Shown piece after piece: positions 35,874 to 42,990 of a stretch of DNA of 64,000 bases. Position numbers and translations under genes: made by a program. The notes under the pieces are model-generated. The model made no database searches, was not told the origin of the DNA, and saw nothing but the letters and a program-made list of their open reading frames with translations. Each line of letters starts with the position of its first letter. Positions within the stretch are counted from its first letter, which is position 1. The DNA comes from CAG-552 sp964516925. Its GTDB lineage: Bacteria > Bacillota > Clostridia > Christensenellales > Pumilibacteraceae. Location: the NCBI GenBank assembly GCA_964516925.1, contig CAZEXL010000007.1, positions 3,306 to 67,305 on the forward strand, given 5' to 3'.

Positions 35874-36067
35874 GGTTGCATTTAGTTGCGCTCTGGTTGC
35901 ATTTGGTTGCGCATTGGTTGCATTTGGTTGCGCACAAGTTGCATTTGGTTGCGTTTGGTTGCGCATAGGTTGCGTTTGGTTGCGCATAGGTTGCGTTTGG
36001 TTGCGCACTGGTTGCGTTTGGTTGCGCATAGGTTGCGTTTGGTTGCGCATAGGTTGCGTTTGGTTGC
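35874..36067. repeat. Helix-phased GTTGC array (19 copies, alternating 10/11 bp)
   Basis: GTTGC starts at 35875, 35885, 35896, 35906, 35917, 35927, 35938, 35948, 35958, 35969, 35979, 35990, 36000, 36011, 36021, 36032, 36042, 36053 and 36063. Spacing alternates 10 and 11 with one 10-10 step, averaging 10.4 bp. The larger period is 21 bp. It fills the intergenic space between murC and the PfkB-like gene, and all three minus frames are open only because 21 is divisible by 3. Confidence 0.9.
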
Positions 36068-36078
36068 AAAACGCAAAT

Positions 36079-37332
36079 TTAGCCGTTTTTCGTTTTGCTT
36101 TTTACGTAAAAGCGAGCGAAGCGGTCTATCGTGCCCGCGCCCATAAAAATCACGCAATCGAAATTTGCCTCGGTTTGCCTTATCATGTCGTCGGCAGCTG
36201 AGTAACAATCGGCTTTTTTAAACTGCCCTTCGCGAGCTAGTAGCGAAGAATTTATTTGCGGTATCGGCTGTTCCCTAGCCGAATAAATAGGTAATATTAT
36301 CACGTCGTCCGCTAGGCTAAGCGACCTTACGAAATCTTTAAGAAACTTTTGCGTTCGCGAATAGGTGTGCGGTTCGAAAACGACGAGGACGCGATTGTAA
36401 ATTTTCTTGGCAAGAGTAAGCGTACATTCTATTTCTTTCGGATGATGGGCGTAGTCGCTTACGTATTCTATTCCGCTTATTTTGCCCAAACTTTCAAACC
36501 GCCTGTCTACACCTTTAAACTTTTCTATTCCGCACGTTTCGGCACCCAAAAAGCGGCAAACCGCAAGTGCGGCTAGCGCGTTTGTAACGTTATGTTCTCC
36601 CCTTACGCCCAGCGTTACGTCGGCAAACTTACGTCCGAAATCGTAAGCCGAAAAAGAATAGTAGCCGTCCTTTTGGTCGGTTATTATCGCGCGATAATCG
36701 TTTTCGTCGTTAAGCCCGAACGTAAACGTCTTTTTGCCCCTAAGCGTTCTTGCCTCGTTGTCGCCGCAAACGAATGCTACCGAGCTTTTTTGCGTAAATT
36801 TATTAAACGCTTCGTAAAAATTTTCGTACGTTTTGTAATAATCGGCGTGATCCAGTTGGACGTTTAACGCCACGGCAATATCCGGCGAAAGCGTCAGAAA
36901 ATTTTCCTTGTATTCGCAAGCTTCGGTAATAAACAGCTCTTTGCCGCCTATGCGCCCGACTTTACCTCCTATCGCTCCGCCTACGTGGCACGTGGGATTA
37001 AGATATTCCAGCGCGCATGCAAGCATTGCCGTAGTAGTCGTTTTGCCGTGCGTACCGCATATCGCCACGACCGAACCGTAATTTTTAGATATCCTTCCAA
37101 GCAGCTCTGCTCTTGAAACAAGCGGTAACCCCAATCTTTTTGCTTGTGCGTATTCTACGTTATTTTCGTCTATTGCCGAAGTGTAAACGACCTCGTCGGC
37201 TCCGAATACGTTTTTGGCGTCGTGCCCGCCGTCCGAAACGTCCGAACCGCTTACCTCGTTGCCGTAACTGCGGCACAATTCCGCCAAAAAGCACATACTT
37301 ATACCCTTAATGCCTATAAAATGCGTTCTCAT
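36079..37332 (-). CDS. murC: UDP-N-acetylmuramate-L-alanine ligase (MurC)
   Basis: 417 residues from the ATG at 37332. MurC signatures: N-terminal Rossmann-type HFIGIKGISM with SGSDVSDGG, ATP loop CGTHGKTTTTAML (about 94-106), the NVQLDHADYY region, and the C-terminal domain with FEPHTYSRTQ. It adds L-Ala to UDP-MurNAc in the cytosol, the first peptide step of peptidoglycan synthesis. It is slightly short for the family (usually about 450). A TATTAT box lies 6 nt before the ATG with no Shine-Dalgarno, again suggesting a leaderless mRNA, although the -35 is poor. The phased GTTGC array lies 12 bp after its stop. Confidence 0.93.
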   Translation of the reverse strand: MRTHFIGIKGISMCFLAELCRSYGNEVSGSDVSDGGHDAKNVFGADEVVYTSAIDENNVEYAQAKRLGLPLVSRAELLGRISKNYGSVVAICGTHGKTTTTAMLACALEYLNPTCHVGGAIGGKVGRIGGKELFITEACEYKENFLTLSPDIAVALNVQLDHADYYKTYENFYEAFNKFTQKSSVAFVCGDNEARTLRGKKTFTFGLNDENDYRAIITDQKDGYYSFSAYDFGRKFADVTLGVRGEHNVTNALAALAVCRFLGAETCGIEKFKGVDRRFESLGKISGIEYVSDYAHHPKEIECTLTLAKKIYNRVLVVFEPHTYSRTQKFLKDFVRSLSLADDVIILPIYSAREQPIPQINSSLLAREGQFKKADCYSAADDMIRQTEANFDCVIFMGAGTIDRFARFYVKSKTKNG

Positions 37333-37338
37333 AAACCC

Positions 37339-37344
37339 ATAATA
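37339..37344 (-). promoter_or_regulatory. Possible leaderless -10 box of murC
   Basis: TATTAT on the minus strand with exactly 6 nt to the ATG. No good -35 is seen at 16-18 bp, so this is weaker than the other leaderless promoters. Confidence 0.4.
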
Positions 37345-37398
37345 TGAAAAAATCGGCAAGAAAGTTCTTATTTTTTTCGCAAAAGTGTGCAAAATCGT

Positions 37399-37427
37399 TT
37401 TACAATATGCTCTTAACGTGTTATAAT
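37399..37427 (+). promoter_or_regulatory. spoVG promoter
   Basis: TTTACA (37399-37404), 17 bp, TATAAT (37422-37427); leader of about 25 nt with AAGGAAC. Confidence 0.7.
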
Positions 37428-37458
37428 AGTGAATATAATACAAAAGGAACGATCATTT

Positions 37459-37737
37459 ATGAACATCACCGAAGTAAGAATAAGGCTTTTAAAGCGCGAC
37501 GACACCAAGCTTAAAGCCGTTGCAACCATTACCATCGACGATTATTTCGTCGTGCACGACATTAAAGTCATTCAGGGCGACACCGACTACTTTATCGCCA
37601 TGCCCAGCAAGAAAATGCCGTCCGGCGAATTTAAAGACATCGTTCATCCGCTTAATACCGAAACCCGCGAGATGTTACGCTCTCTTATAGTTCAAGAATA
37701 CAAAAAAGCCGCCCTTAGCGCAAACGAACCCGTCTAG
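37459..37737 (+). CDS. spoVG: Septation/RNA-binding regulator SpoVG
   Basis: 92 residues, the family length. It starts with NITEVRIRLLKRDDTKLKAV and contains the invariant core FVVHDIKVI and the GLFIAMPSKK-like FIAMPSKKMPSGEFKDIVHP, ending in a helix rich in Glu and Lys. SpoVG binds RNA and DNA and affects septation, sporulation and virulence gene expression in Firmicutes. ATG at 37459 is preceded by AAGGAAC at 8 nt; an upstream frame extension lies in the promoter. It is divergent from murC, and its last 4 nt overlap the 3' end of a convergent Cys-rich miniprotein gene. Confidence 0.95.
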   Translation: MNITEVRIRLLKRDDTKLKAVATITIDDYFVVHDIKVIQGDTDYFIAMPSKKMPSGEFKDIVHPLNTETREMLRSLIVQEYKKAALSANEPV

Positions 37738-37871
37738 CTGTAGTATTTTAGTTGCGAAAAACATATTTCACAGCTACTTGGATTACATTCGTTGCAATAG
37801 TGCGTTCCGCATTTGGCGCAATACGAACACTCGTTTAAGTCCGTTTCTTTGCCGCATTTACTGCATATCAT
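37734..37871 (-). CDS. 45-residue Cys-rich (zinc-ribbon-like) miniprotein
   Basis: MICSKCGKETDLNEC then SYCAKCGTHYCNEC and CEICF: eleven or so Cys in 45 residues, arranged as CxxC knuckles that would bind two or three zinc ions. I do not recognise a named family. The ATG at 37871 is chosen because the domain begins there; the upstream extension is not coding-like. No Shine-Dalgarno is seen; CATACT with 6 nt to the ATG is a possible leaderless -10. It converges on spoVG with a 4-nt overlap of the coding ends and lies upstream of the terminator for the GNAT gene. Confidence 0.6.
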   Translation of the reverse strand: MICSKCGKETDLNECSYCAKCGTHYCNECNPSSCEICFSQLKYYS

Positions 37872-37940
37872 AACTACAGTATGTCTTAACACAGCAGTTT
37901 TATTCGATCGCCTTTCTTTTTGCCGTGGCAAAAAGTTACT

Positions 37941-37976
37941 AAAAAGCAAGAGTTTTACACCACTCTTGCTTTTTTT
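37941..37976 (-). terminator. Intrinsic terminator of the dnaX-ybaB-recR-GNAT operon
   Basis: AAAAAGCAAGAGT pairs with ACTCTTGCTTTTT around an 8-nt loop, with T-runs on both strands. Confidence 0.88.
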
Positions 37977-37982
37977 AGTCCT

Positions 37983-38690
37983 TTAGTCTTTATGTAACCA
38001 AAATATTTGATTTTTGCTAATTTGCATACCCATTTTGCTTTGAAGCGCGAACGACTTATCGTTGCCCTCTACTATTTGGCAATACGGAACTTTTCCCTTT
38101 AAAAGCACGTCGTTTATAATAAACGCTTCCAGCGCTTCACCGTAGCCGCGACGACGATACTTCTCTTTTACGGCAAGCAATCCCATTGCGCCCTGAATGT
38201 GCATCCCTACCATGCCTACCGCTTCGCCGCCGACGTACGCGCCGTAAACCAAACCTTTTTTTATGTGCGTAATTGCCGAATCTTCCTTAAAGCTGTACAT
38301 AAGGCAAGCTTCCTTAACTTCGTCAACGCACATAAGACGAATTTCCAGTCCCTTATCGTCGAAAGCAAACGGCCCGTTAAGGTACACGCCCTGACGACAC
38401 GGCGTTTTACAGCAAAAGTTCATCTTATCTATTACGAAGTCGGCAAGTGCCGAATTGTGCGCCACTATCGCGGCGTTTTGCGGAACGGACGAAAGCAGCT
38501 TGTCCGCCTTGTCAAGATCGTACGTTTGCAACATATATACGTTACTGCCCTTGTCCTTAACCATAACGCAATCGCTTTGCGCGCAAAGAACGTCCGCCGT
38601 GCCGTTTTTTATAGGCTCTATCATGGACACATTAAGCATGTAATCTTCGTTTAAAAAATCTAAAGCGACGGTGTAATTTTCGTTGTTCAT
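37983..38690 (-). CDS. GNAT family acetyltransferase with N-terminal extension
   Basis: 235 residues from the ATG at 38690. The C-terminal half (about 135-235) is a GNAT domain: GLVYGAYVGGEAVGMVGMHI, then the acetyl-CoA loop KYRRRGYGEALEAF (R/Q-x-x-G-x-G/A). The N-terminal half (FLNEDYMLNVSMIEPIKNGT, AAIVAHNSALADFVIDKMNF) may be a second, degenerate GNAT copy, as in two-domain acetyltransferases of Clostridia. Substrate unknown. It follows recR by 22 nt without a clear Shine-Dalgarno and is the last gene of the dnaX operon. Confidence 0.8.
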   Translation of the reverse strand: MNNENYTVALDFLNEDYMLNVSMIEPIKNGTADVLCAQSDCVMVKDKGSNVYMLQTYDLDKADKLLSSVPQNAAIVAHNSALADFVIDKMNFCCKTPCRQGVYLNGPFAFDDKGLEIRLMCVDEVKEACLMYSFKEDSAITHIKKGLVYGAYVGGEAVGMVGMHIQGAMGLLAVKEKYRRRGYGEALEAFIINDVLLKGKVPYCQIVEGNDKSFALQSKMGMQISKNQIFWLHKD

Positions 38691-38712
38691 AAATCTATCG
38701 TTTCTAGTCACA

Positions 38713-39297
38713 CTAAATTTCCACCCTTCCGTCAAGCGCGCGTTCCAGCGTTATTTCGTCGGCGTATTCTATGTCGCTTCCTATGCTTATGCCCTGAGCA
38801 AGCCGAGTAACCTTTACGCCCAGCGGCTTTATAAGATGACTAAGATACATTGCCGTGGCTTCGCCTTCTACGTCGGGATTGGTAGCCATTATAACCTCTT
38901 TTACGCCGTCGAGCCGCTTTAGCAAACTCTTTACGTTAAGATCGTCGACGCTTCGACCGTCAAGCGGACTTATCGTTCCGTGCAAAACGTGATACACGCC
39001 CTTAAACGATCCGCCCTTATCGAGCGCAAGCACGTCTTTAGGATACGCCACTACGCAAATAACCGACTTGTCGCGTTTACGGCAAATTTCGCATACGTCG
39101 TCCTCGGTAAAGTTGCCGCATTGCGAGCAAAACTTTACGTTCGCTTTTACGGCTTGCATGGCGTCGCAAAAGTCTTTTACCTCTTCGTCGGACATGTCTA
39201 TTACCGAATAGGCAAATCGCTGAGCCGTTTTTAGCCCTACGCCCGGAAGCGACGAAAACTTGTTTATTAGTTTTACTATACTTGCAGGTTGCTTCAT
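38713..39297 (-). CDS. recR: Recombination mediator protein RecR
   Basis: 194 residues. HhH segment SLPGVGLKTAQRFAY (about 16-30), C4 zinc finger CSQCGNFTEDDVCEIC (about 57-72) and Toprim core ICVVAYPKDVLAL with YHVLHGTISPLDG and the ITLERALDGR end. RecR loads RecA at gaps together with RecO/RecF. It starts 1 nt after the ybaB stop, the conserved dnaX-ybaB-recR order of Firmicutes. Confidence 0.96.
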   Translation of the reverse strand: MKQPASIVKLINKFSSLPGVGLKTAQRFAYSVIDMSDEEVKDFCDAMQAVKANVKFCSQCGNFTEDDVCEICRKRDKSVICVVAYPKDVLALDKGGSFKGVYHVLHGTISPLDGRSVDDLNVKSLLKRLDGVKEVIMATNPDVEGEATAMYLSHLIKPLGVKVTRLAQGISIGSDIEYADEITLERALDGRVEI

Positions 39298-39298
39298 T

Positions 39299-39625
39299 TT
39301 ACATTAATCCGTTTACGCCCGCCGGCAAAAGCTCTGCCTCGAGTTCTTCGGCTGCGGCAAACGCTTCGTTGTACGCGGCAAGAATAAGGTCCTCCAGCAT
39401 TTCGAGATCGTCTAGATCTACCGCTTCGGGTTTTATCGACAAACGTTGCAATCTTTTTTTGCCGTCGATAGTAACCGAAACCAAGCCGCCACCCGCTTCG
39501 CCCGTAAGCTCGGTGTCCTCAAGTTCTGCCTGAGCCGCCGCCATCTGTTCCTGAAGCTTTTGCGCTTGCTTCATCATTGCCTGCATATTCATACCGCCGC
39601 CGCCAAAGCCGCCGTACTTTGCCAT
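39299..39625 (-). CDS. YbaB/EbfC family nucleoid-associated protein
   Basis: 108 residues from the ATG at 39625 with GGAGG 8 nt upstream. Gly/Met-rich N-terminus, then the hairpin-helix signature MKQAQKLQEQMAAAQAELED, VSVTIDGKKRLQRLSIKPEA and DLILAAYNEAFAAAEELE. It binds DNA as a dimer and is nearly always next to recR, as here. Confidence 0.95.
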   Translation of the reverse strand: MAKYGGFGGGGMNMQAMMKQAQKLQEQMAAAQAELEDTELTGEAGGGLVSVTIDGKKRLQRLSIKPEAVDLDDLEMLEDLILAAYNEAFAAAEELEAELLPAGVNGLM

Positions 39626-39697
39626 AATTGTGTTCCTCCGATTTGCGTTATTTAGATATTGTATCATCGCATCGGCAACGCTTCGATTGCCGACCGA

Positions 39698-41203
39698 TTA
39701 CTTAATTATGTTTACTTTAACGTCCTTGCCTACCATCATTTTAAGGCGTTCGAGCTCTTTGTCTTTGTCCGCCGCTGCTCGCTTGTCTATTTTCAGTCTG
39801 TACGGAATTCCGCCGGCGGCAAACGCTCTGTTTATCGCGTCGATAGTTGCCGAATTGCAAAAATCAAGATAATCCTCGCCGCACCAAACTATGAACTCGG
39901 CGCCTTTAATCTCCACGTCGGAGTGATTGCCGATAAGCGTTTGAATTCTCGTCGATTCGTTTTGACGACAGTAGCTTATAACCTTACCCCACACCATAGG
40001 TGCCGTCATCTTTAAGTCGCCGACCTTCGTTGCCGCAACCGTTTGTCGCTCGGTTGTCGGCTTGTACGTTACGTCCGATGCCACCCTCTTTTCCAATCTG
40101 TTTAAGCGTTCTTCGATTGCAGAAAGATCGGCTACGGCAAGCTTGCACGCTCGCAAACACGCCGTTTCCAAAACCACGCGCGGGCTTACGGAATATCTGA
40201 GTTCGGGTTCTACGCCCGAAAAAATCGTTATTACGGTCGTTAAAAACTGAGTGGTCGTTTTGTCCGAATCTTCCTTCATCATTTTGACGTGTTCGTCCGT
40301 TTCCACCACTAGCTTAGGCGCCGCGCTAAGCAACAACAAATCACGCGCGTAAAGCGTAAGCTCCTTGGCGATAAGTCCCATGCTTTTGCCGCTTAACGCA
40401 AGCTCGTTTATCGCTTCGAAACAAGCGCCGACGTTAGACGTTTTTACGGCGTTAAACAGCGCTCGTATTTTGCTTTTGTCCACGCCGCCCAAAGCGTTTA
40501 AAACGTGCTCGTACGTAAGTTTGCCGTCCGAAAGCGACAAACACATATCGGCAATCGAAAGCGCGTCGCGCACCGAACCTTCCGCCGCCGAAGCTATATA
40601 CCTAATCGCGTCAAAGTCGTATTCTTTGTTTTCGGCGTCGTACACCGAACAAAGCAATTTGGCAATTTCGTCCACCGATACGAGTCTGAAATCAAACCGC
40701 ATACAACGCGAAAGTATGGTTGCGGGAAGCTTATGCGCTTCGGTGGTAGCAAGAATGAATACGGCGTGAGCAGGCGGCTCTTCCAGTGTTTTTAACAGCG
40801 CGTTAAAGGCACTGCCCGTAAGCATATGTACCTCGTCGATTATATAAATCTTATACTTGCCGTTTACCGGCGGATAATTAACCTTTTCGCGTATTTCGCG
40901 AGCGTCGTCCACGCCGTTGTTGCTTGCCGCGTCTATTTCCAATATGTCCATATTTGGCTGCTTAAGCGCTTTGCAAACCTCGCATTCGCCGCACGGCGAA
41001 CCGTTTTTGGGCGCAAGACAGTTTATTGCTCTTGCAAAAATACGCGCGCACGTCGTTTTGCCTACGCCGCGACTGCCGGTGAACAAATACGCGTGACCTA
41101 TTCGCCCCGACTCGATCTGGTTGATAAGCGTTTCGGTTACGTGCTTTTGCCCTATTACCGACGAAAAATCGTTCGGTCTGAATTTGCGATAAAGAGATGA
41201 CAT
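39698..41203 (-). CDS. dnaX: DNA polymerase III subunit gamma/tau
   Basis: 501 residues from the ATG at 41203 (AAGGGGAAGG upstream). N-terminal SLYRKFRPNDFSSVIGQKHV, Walker A GSRGVGKTT (about 45-53), zinc Cys set CGECEVCK, DEVHMLTGSAFNALLKTLEE and the SRC-type arginine motif LSRCMRFDFRLV. The clamp-loader domain III follows, then a tail that is short compared with full-length tau, so only a modest tau extension exists; no slippery A-rich frameshift site was obvious. It heads dnaX-ybaB-recR. Its leader contains an AACGTTA hairpin. Confidence 0.96.
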   Translation of the reverse strand: MSSLYRKFRPNDFSSVIGQKHVTETLINQIESGRIGHAYLFTGSRGVGKTTCARIFARAINCLAPKNGSPCGECEVCKALKQPNMDILEIDAASNNGVDDAREIREKVNYPPVNGKYKIYIIDEVHMLTGSAFNALLKTLEEPPAHAVFILATTEAHKLPATILSRCMRFDFRLVSVDEIAKLLCSVYDAENKEYDFDAIRYIASAAEGSVRDALSIADMCLSLSDGKLTYEHVLNALGGVDKSKIRALFNAVKTSNVGACFEAINELALSGKSMGLIAKELTLYARDLLLLSAAPKLVVETDEHVKMMKEDSDKTTTQFLTTVITIFSGVEPELRYSVSPRVVLETACLRACKLAVADLSAIEERLNRLEKRVASDVTYKPTTERQTVAATKVGDLKMTAPMVWGKVISYCRQNESTRIQTLIGNHSDVEIKGAEFIVWCGEDYLDFCNSATIDAINRAFAAGGIPYRLKIDKRAAADKDKELERLKMMVGKDVKVNIIK

Positions 41204-41263
41204 ATCCTTCCCCTTTAGTTGTAGGCGAACCAAACGTTACGCCTTAACGTTCTTTTCCTAGTT

Positions 41264-41293
41264 ATTGTATAACGAATCGTCTTCGGTTGTCAA
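41264..41293 (-). promoter_or_regulatory. dnaX promoter
   Basis: TTGACA (41293-41288), 18 bp, TACAAT (41269-41264). A hairpin with AACGTTA arms at 41233-41251 lies in the leader. Confidence 0.75.
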
Positions 41294-41315
41294 GTCGTTA
41301 GCAACGCTACGCTTC

Positions 41316-42245
41316 CTATATCAGCGCGGTTACTAGCGCTACGCCCATGCCTAGCAACACCGAAAGCCCGAACAGCAAACCTATTATTATTGCCGTATCT
41401 TTCGCGTTTTTGTTTTCTTTTACAAGCATGGCAACGCCTATCCCGGCAGAAGCGCACAAACCGCTAAGCGCACCGCCAAGACTAAGCGTGCCGACCGCGT
41501 ACATCTGCGCAATTACTACGCTGGCTGCACAGTTGGGTATAAGTCCGATTAAAGCCGACAAAACGGGTTGCAATAACTCTATTTTGCCCATAAACGAAGC
41601 AAGCGCGTCCTGCCCGATAAAATAAATTATCGTGCCAAGCACGAAGTTAACGGCTAGTATATACAAAAACGTTATAAACGCATGCCATAACGGATGCCAC
41701 AAAAAGCGATTGAGCGCGTTTTTGCGGTGCGCCTTTTTATGCTCGCAGTCGTGCAGACAATTTTCTTTGCAACAGTGGCCGCATTCGTCGTCGTGCCCTA
41801 CTACGTGATGATGGCATCCCACCGCGCTTACGTGTTCGTCCGAAGCGGTAAGTTCTCGCTTGCGCATAAAAAAGTTAACGACGTAACCCACGATTACGGC
41901 GTACAAAAACTTAATTATTATAAGCGGCGGCAACTTGTCAATAGCCGAAAAGTCGCTTAAAAGTACTGCCAAAGCTTCGTCTGACGTAGAAAGATACACC
42001 GCAAGCAGCGTTCCCATGGCAATCGAGCCGTTAGTGTACAGCTTGGTTGCAACGACGCTGAATCCGCATTGCGGAATCACGCCCACCCCCGCGCCTATAA
42101 GCGGACTGAGCTTACCCCTTAAAAGCTTAGATGAAATTTTCGACGACGCCGAATGCTCGATTACTTCTATCAGTACGTATACAAGAATTAAAAACGGCAA
42201 AACTTTAAGCGAATCGAGCGTTGCGTCCAACAAAACGTCTAACAT
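41316..42245 (-). CDS. ArsP_2-like putative heavy-metal/manganese exporter
   Basis: 309 residues in two homologous membrane halves. Each half has a conserved helix: SPLIGAGVGVIPQCGFSVV and SALIGLIPNCAASVVIAQMY, the mark of the 10-TM PF11449-type exporters. Between them (about residues 140-175) is a cytoplasmic loop with at least 8 His and 6 Cys (CHHHVVGHDDECGHCC), a likely metal sensor or chelator. Related proteins are called putative manganese or arsenic exporters; the metal here is unproven. A TATAAT box lies 5 nt before the ATG with only a partial AAGG, so it may be leaderless. It is divergent from the tRNA-Ser gene. Confidence 0.8.
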   Translation of the reverse strand: MLDVLLDATLDSLKVLPFLILVYVLIEVIEHSASSKISSKLLRGKLSPLIGAGVGVIPQCGFSVVATKLYTNGSIAMGTLLAVYLSTSDEALAVLLSDFSAIDKLPPLIIIKFLYAVIVGYVVNFFMRKRELTASDEHVSAVGCHHHVVGHDDECGHCCKENCLHDCEHKKAHRKNALNRFLWHPLWHAFITFLYILAVNFVLGTIIYFIGQDALASFMGKIELLQPVLSALIGLIPNCAASVVIAQMYAVGTLSLGGALSGLCASAGIGVAMLVKENKNAKDTAIIIGLLFGLSVLLGMGVALVTALI

Positions 42246-42343
42246 ACCTTATTATATTAGCATATCGCAACTAAAAACTCAATCGTTCCGTACCCGCGAA
42301 TAAAAATTTCCGTTAAATAATTTTTATCTACGCCGCTTTTTTC

Positions 42344-42372
42344 TTGACAACAACGCCGCGTTATGCTAATAT
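42344..42372 (+). promoter_or_regulatory. tRNA-Ser promoter
   Basis: TTGACA (42344-42349), 17 bp, TAATAT (42367-42372), start near 42379. Confidence 0.8.
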
Positions 42373-42382
42373 ATTACGGCTA

Positions 42383-42475
42383 GGAGAAATACCCAAGAGG
42401 CTCAAGGGGCTCCCCTGCTAAGGGAGTAGACTGGATAAAACTGGTGCGAGGGTTCAAATCCCTCTTTCTCCGCCA
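42383..42475 (+). tRNA. tRNA-Ser(GCT)
   Basis: Acceptor arms GGAGAAA and TTTCTCC pair, with an encoded G discriminator and CCA. The anticodon loop CTGCTAA gives GCT, reading AGC/AGU serine codons. A long variable arm and the T-loop GGTTCAAATCC confirm a class II tRNA of 93 nt. Confidence 0.95.
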
Positions 42476-42477
42476 AG

Positions 42478-42524
42478 AGCTTTCTAATTTGAACCCCAAA
42501 AGGTTTTGTTAGAAAGCTTTTTTA
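42478..42524 (+). terminator. Intrinsic terminator of tRNA-Ser
   Basis: GCTTTCTAA (42479-42487) pairs with TTAGAAAGC (42509-42517), followed by T6. It overlaps the 3' end of the recombinase remnant on the other strand. Confidence 0.8.
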
Positions 42525-42720
42525 TTTCTCTGTCATTTGAGATGTAAAGAATAATAACCTTATCGTCGTATAAAATAACGCTATTTATGAACAAGTTAAA
42601 GAACTCGTTTTTTTCTTCGTCTTTTTCGTATTTCATATAGGCAAAGTACGTCAAAAACTTCTTTACTTCATTAGGTTGTAATGGTTTACAGCAAGTTAAG
42701 TTATATAGAGAATTAACCAA
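42484..42720 (-). pseudogene. C-terminal remnant of a large serine recombinase
   Basis: The 78-codon open frame encodes NEVKKFLTYFAYMKYEKDEE and FFNLFINSVILYDDKVIILY, which match the extreme C-terminus of large serine recombinases of integrative elements. The catalytic and DNA-binding parts are missing, a stop precedes it in frame, and it has no ribosome binding site. It lies immediately after tRNA-Ser, a common integration target. The rest of 42721-42990 (270 bp) shows no other recognisable gene. Confidence 0.65.
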
Positions 42721-42872
42721 GTCTAAATAAGCTTATACGCCCAAAAAAGTCACAAGTGAGTATGAATCTATACAGACGAAGAACTAGATACATATGACTT
42801 GTTAGATGGGGATTAATTGATCCGAAAAACGAGATAAACAGTAACTTTACAAAATAATATACAAGTATGATT

Positions 42873-42905
42873 AAAGGCGGCAGAACCAAAGTTCTGTCGC
42901 CTTTT
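42873..42905. terminator. Bidirectional terminator
   Basis: AAAGGCGGCAGAAC and GTTCTGTCGCCTTTT pair around CAAA. It probably ends the giant lipoprotein transcript coming from the right and any transcript from the tRNA side. Confidence 0.85.
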
Positions 42906-42990
42906 GCGCGTTTTATGTTTTAATGAGCAAGTTCTCGTTTATTCGCCGAGTTCCGTAGTCACCAAATCACAATTTTATAAAGAATTAAAA

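Noticed and set aside
35739..36050. Minus-strand frames encoding repeated MRNQTQP or QPNATYA peptides
   Set aside because: All three frames are open only because the 21-bp period is divisible by 3; there is no ribosome binding site and the frame runs through the kinase promoter.
35874..36067. CRISPR array
   Set aside because: There are no unique spacers between the repeats; the units are directly tandem and only 10-11 bp apart, and no cas gene is present.
41204..41315. SRP RNA (often upstream of dnaX in Firmicutes)
   Set aside because: The interval has a promoter and a short hairpin but not the conserved SRP GGAA tetraloop region, and it is too short.
42246..42382. Manganese riboswitch (yybP-ykoY) in front of the metal exporter
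   Set aside because: The -10 box lies 5 nt before the ATG, so there is no room for a riboswitch leader.
42476..42990. Integrated prophage or ICE
   Set aside because: Only a recombinase C-terminal fragment is present; there are no other phage or conjugation genes and no second attachment site.
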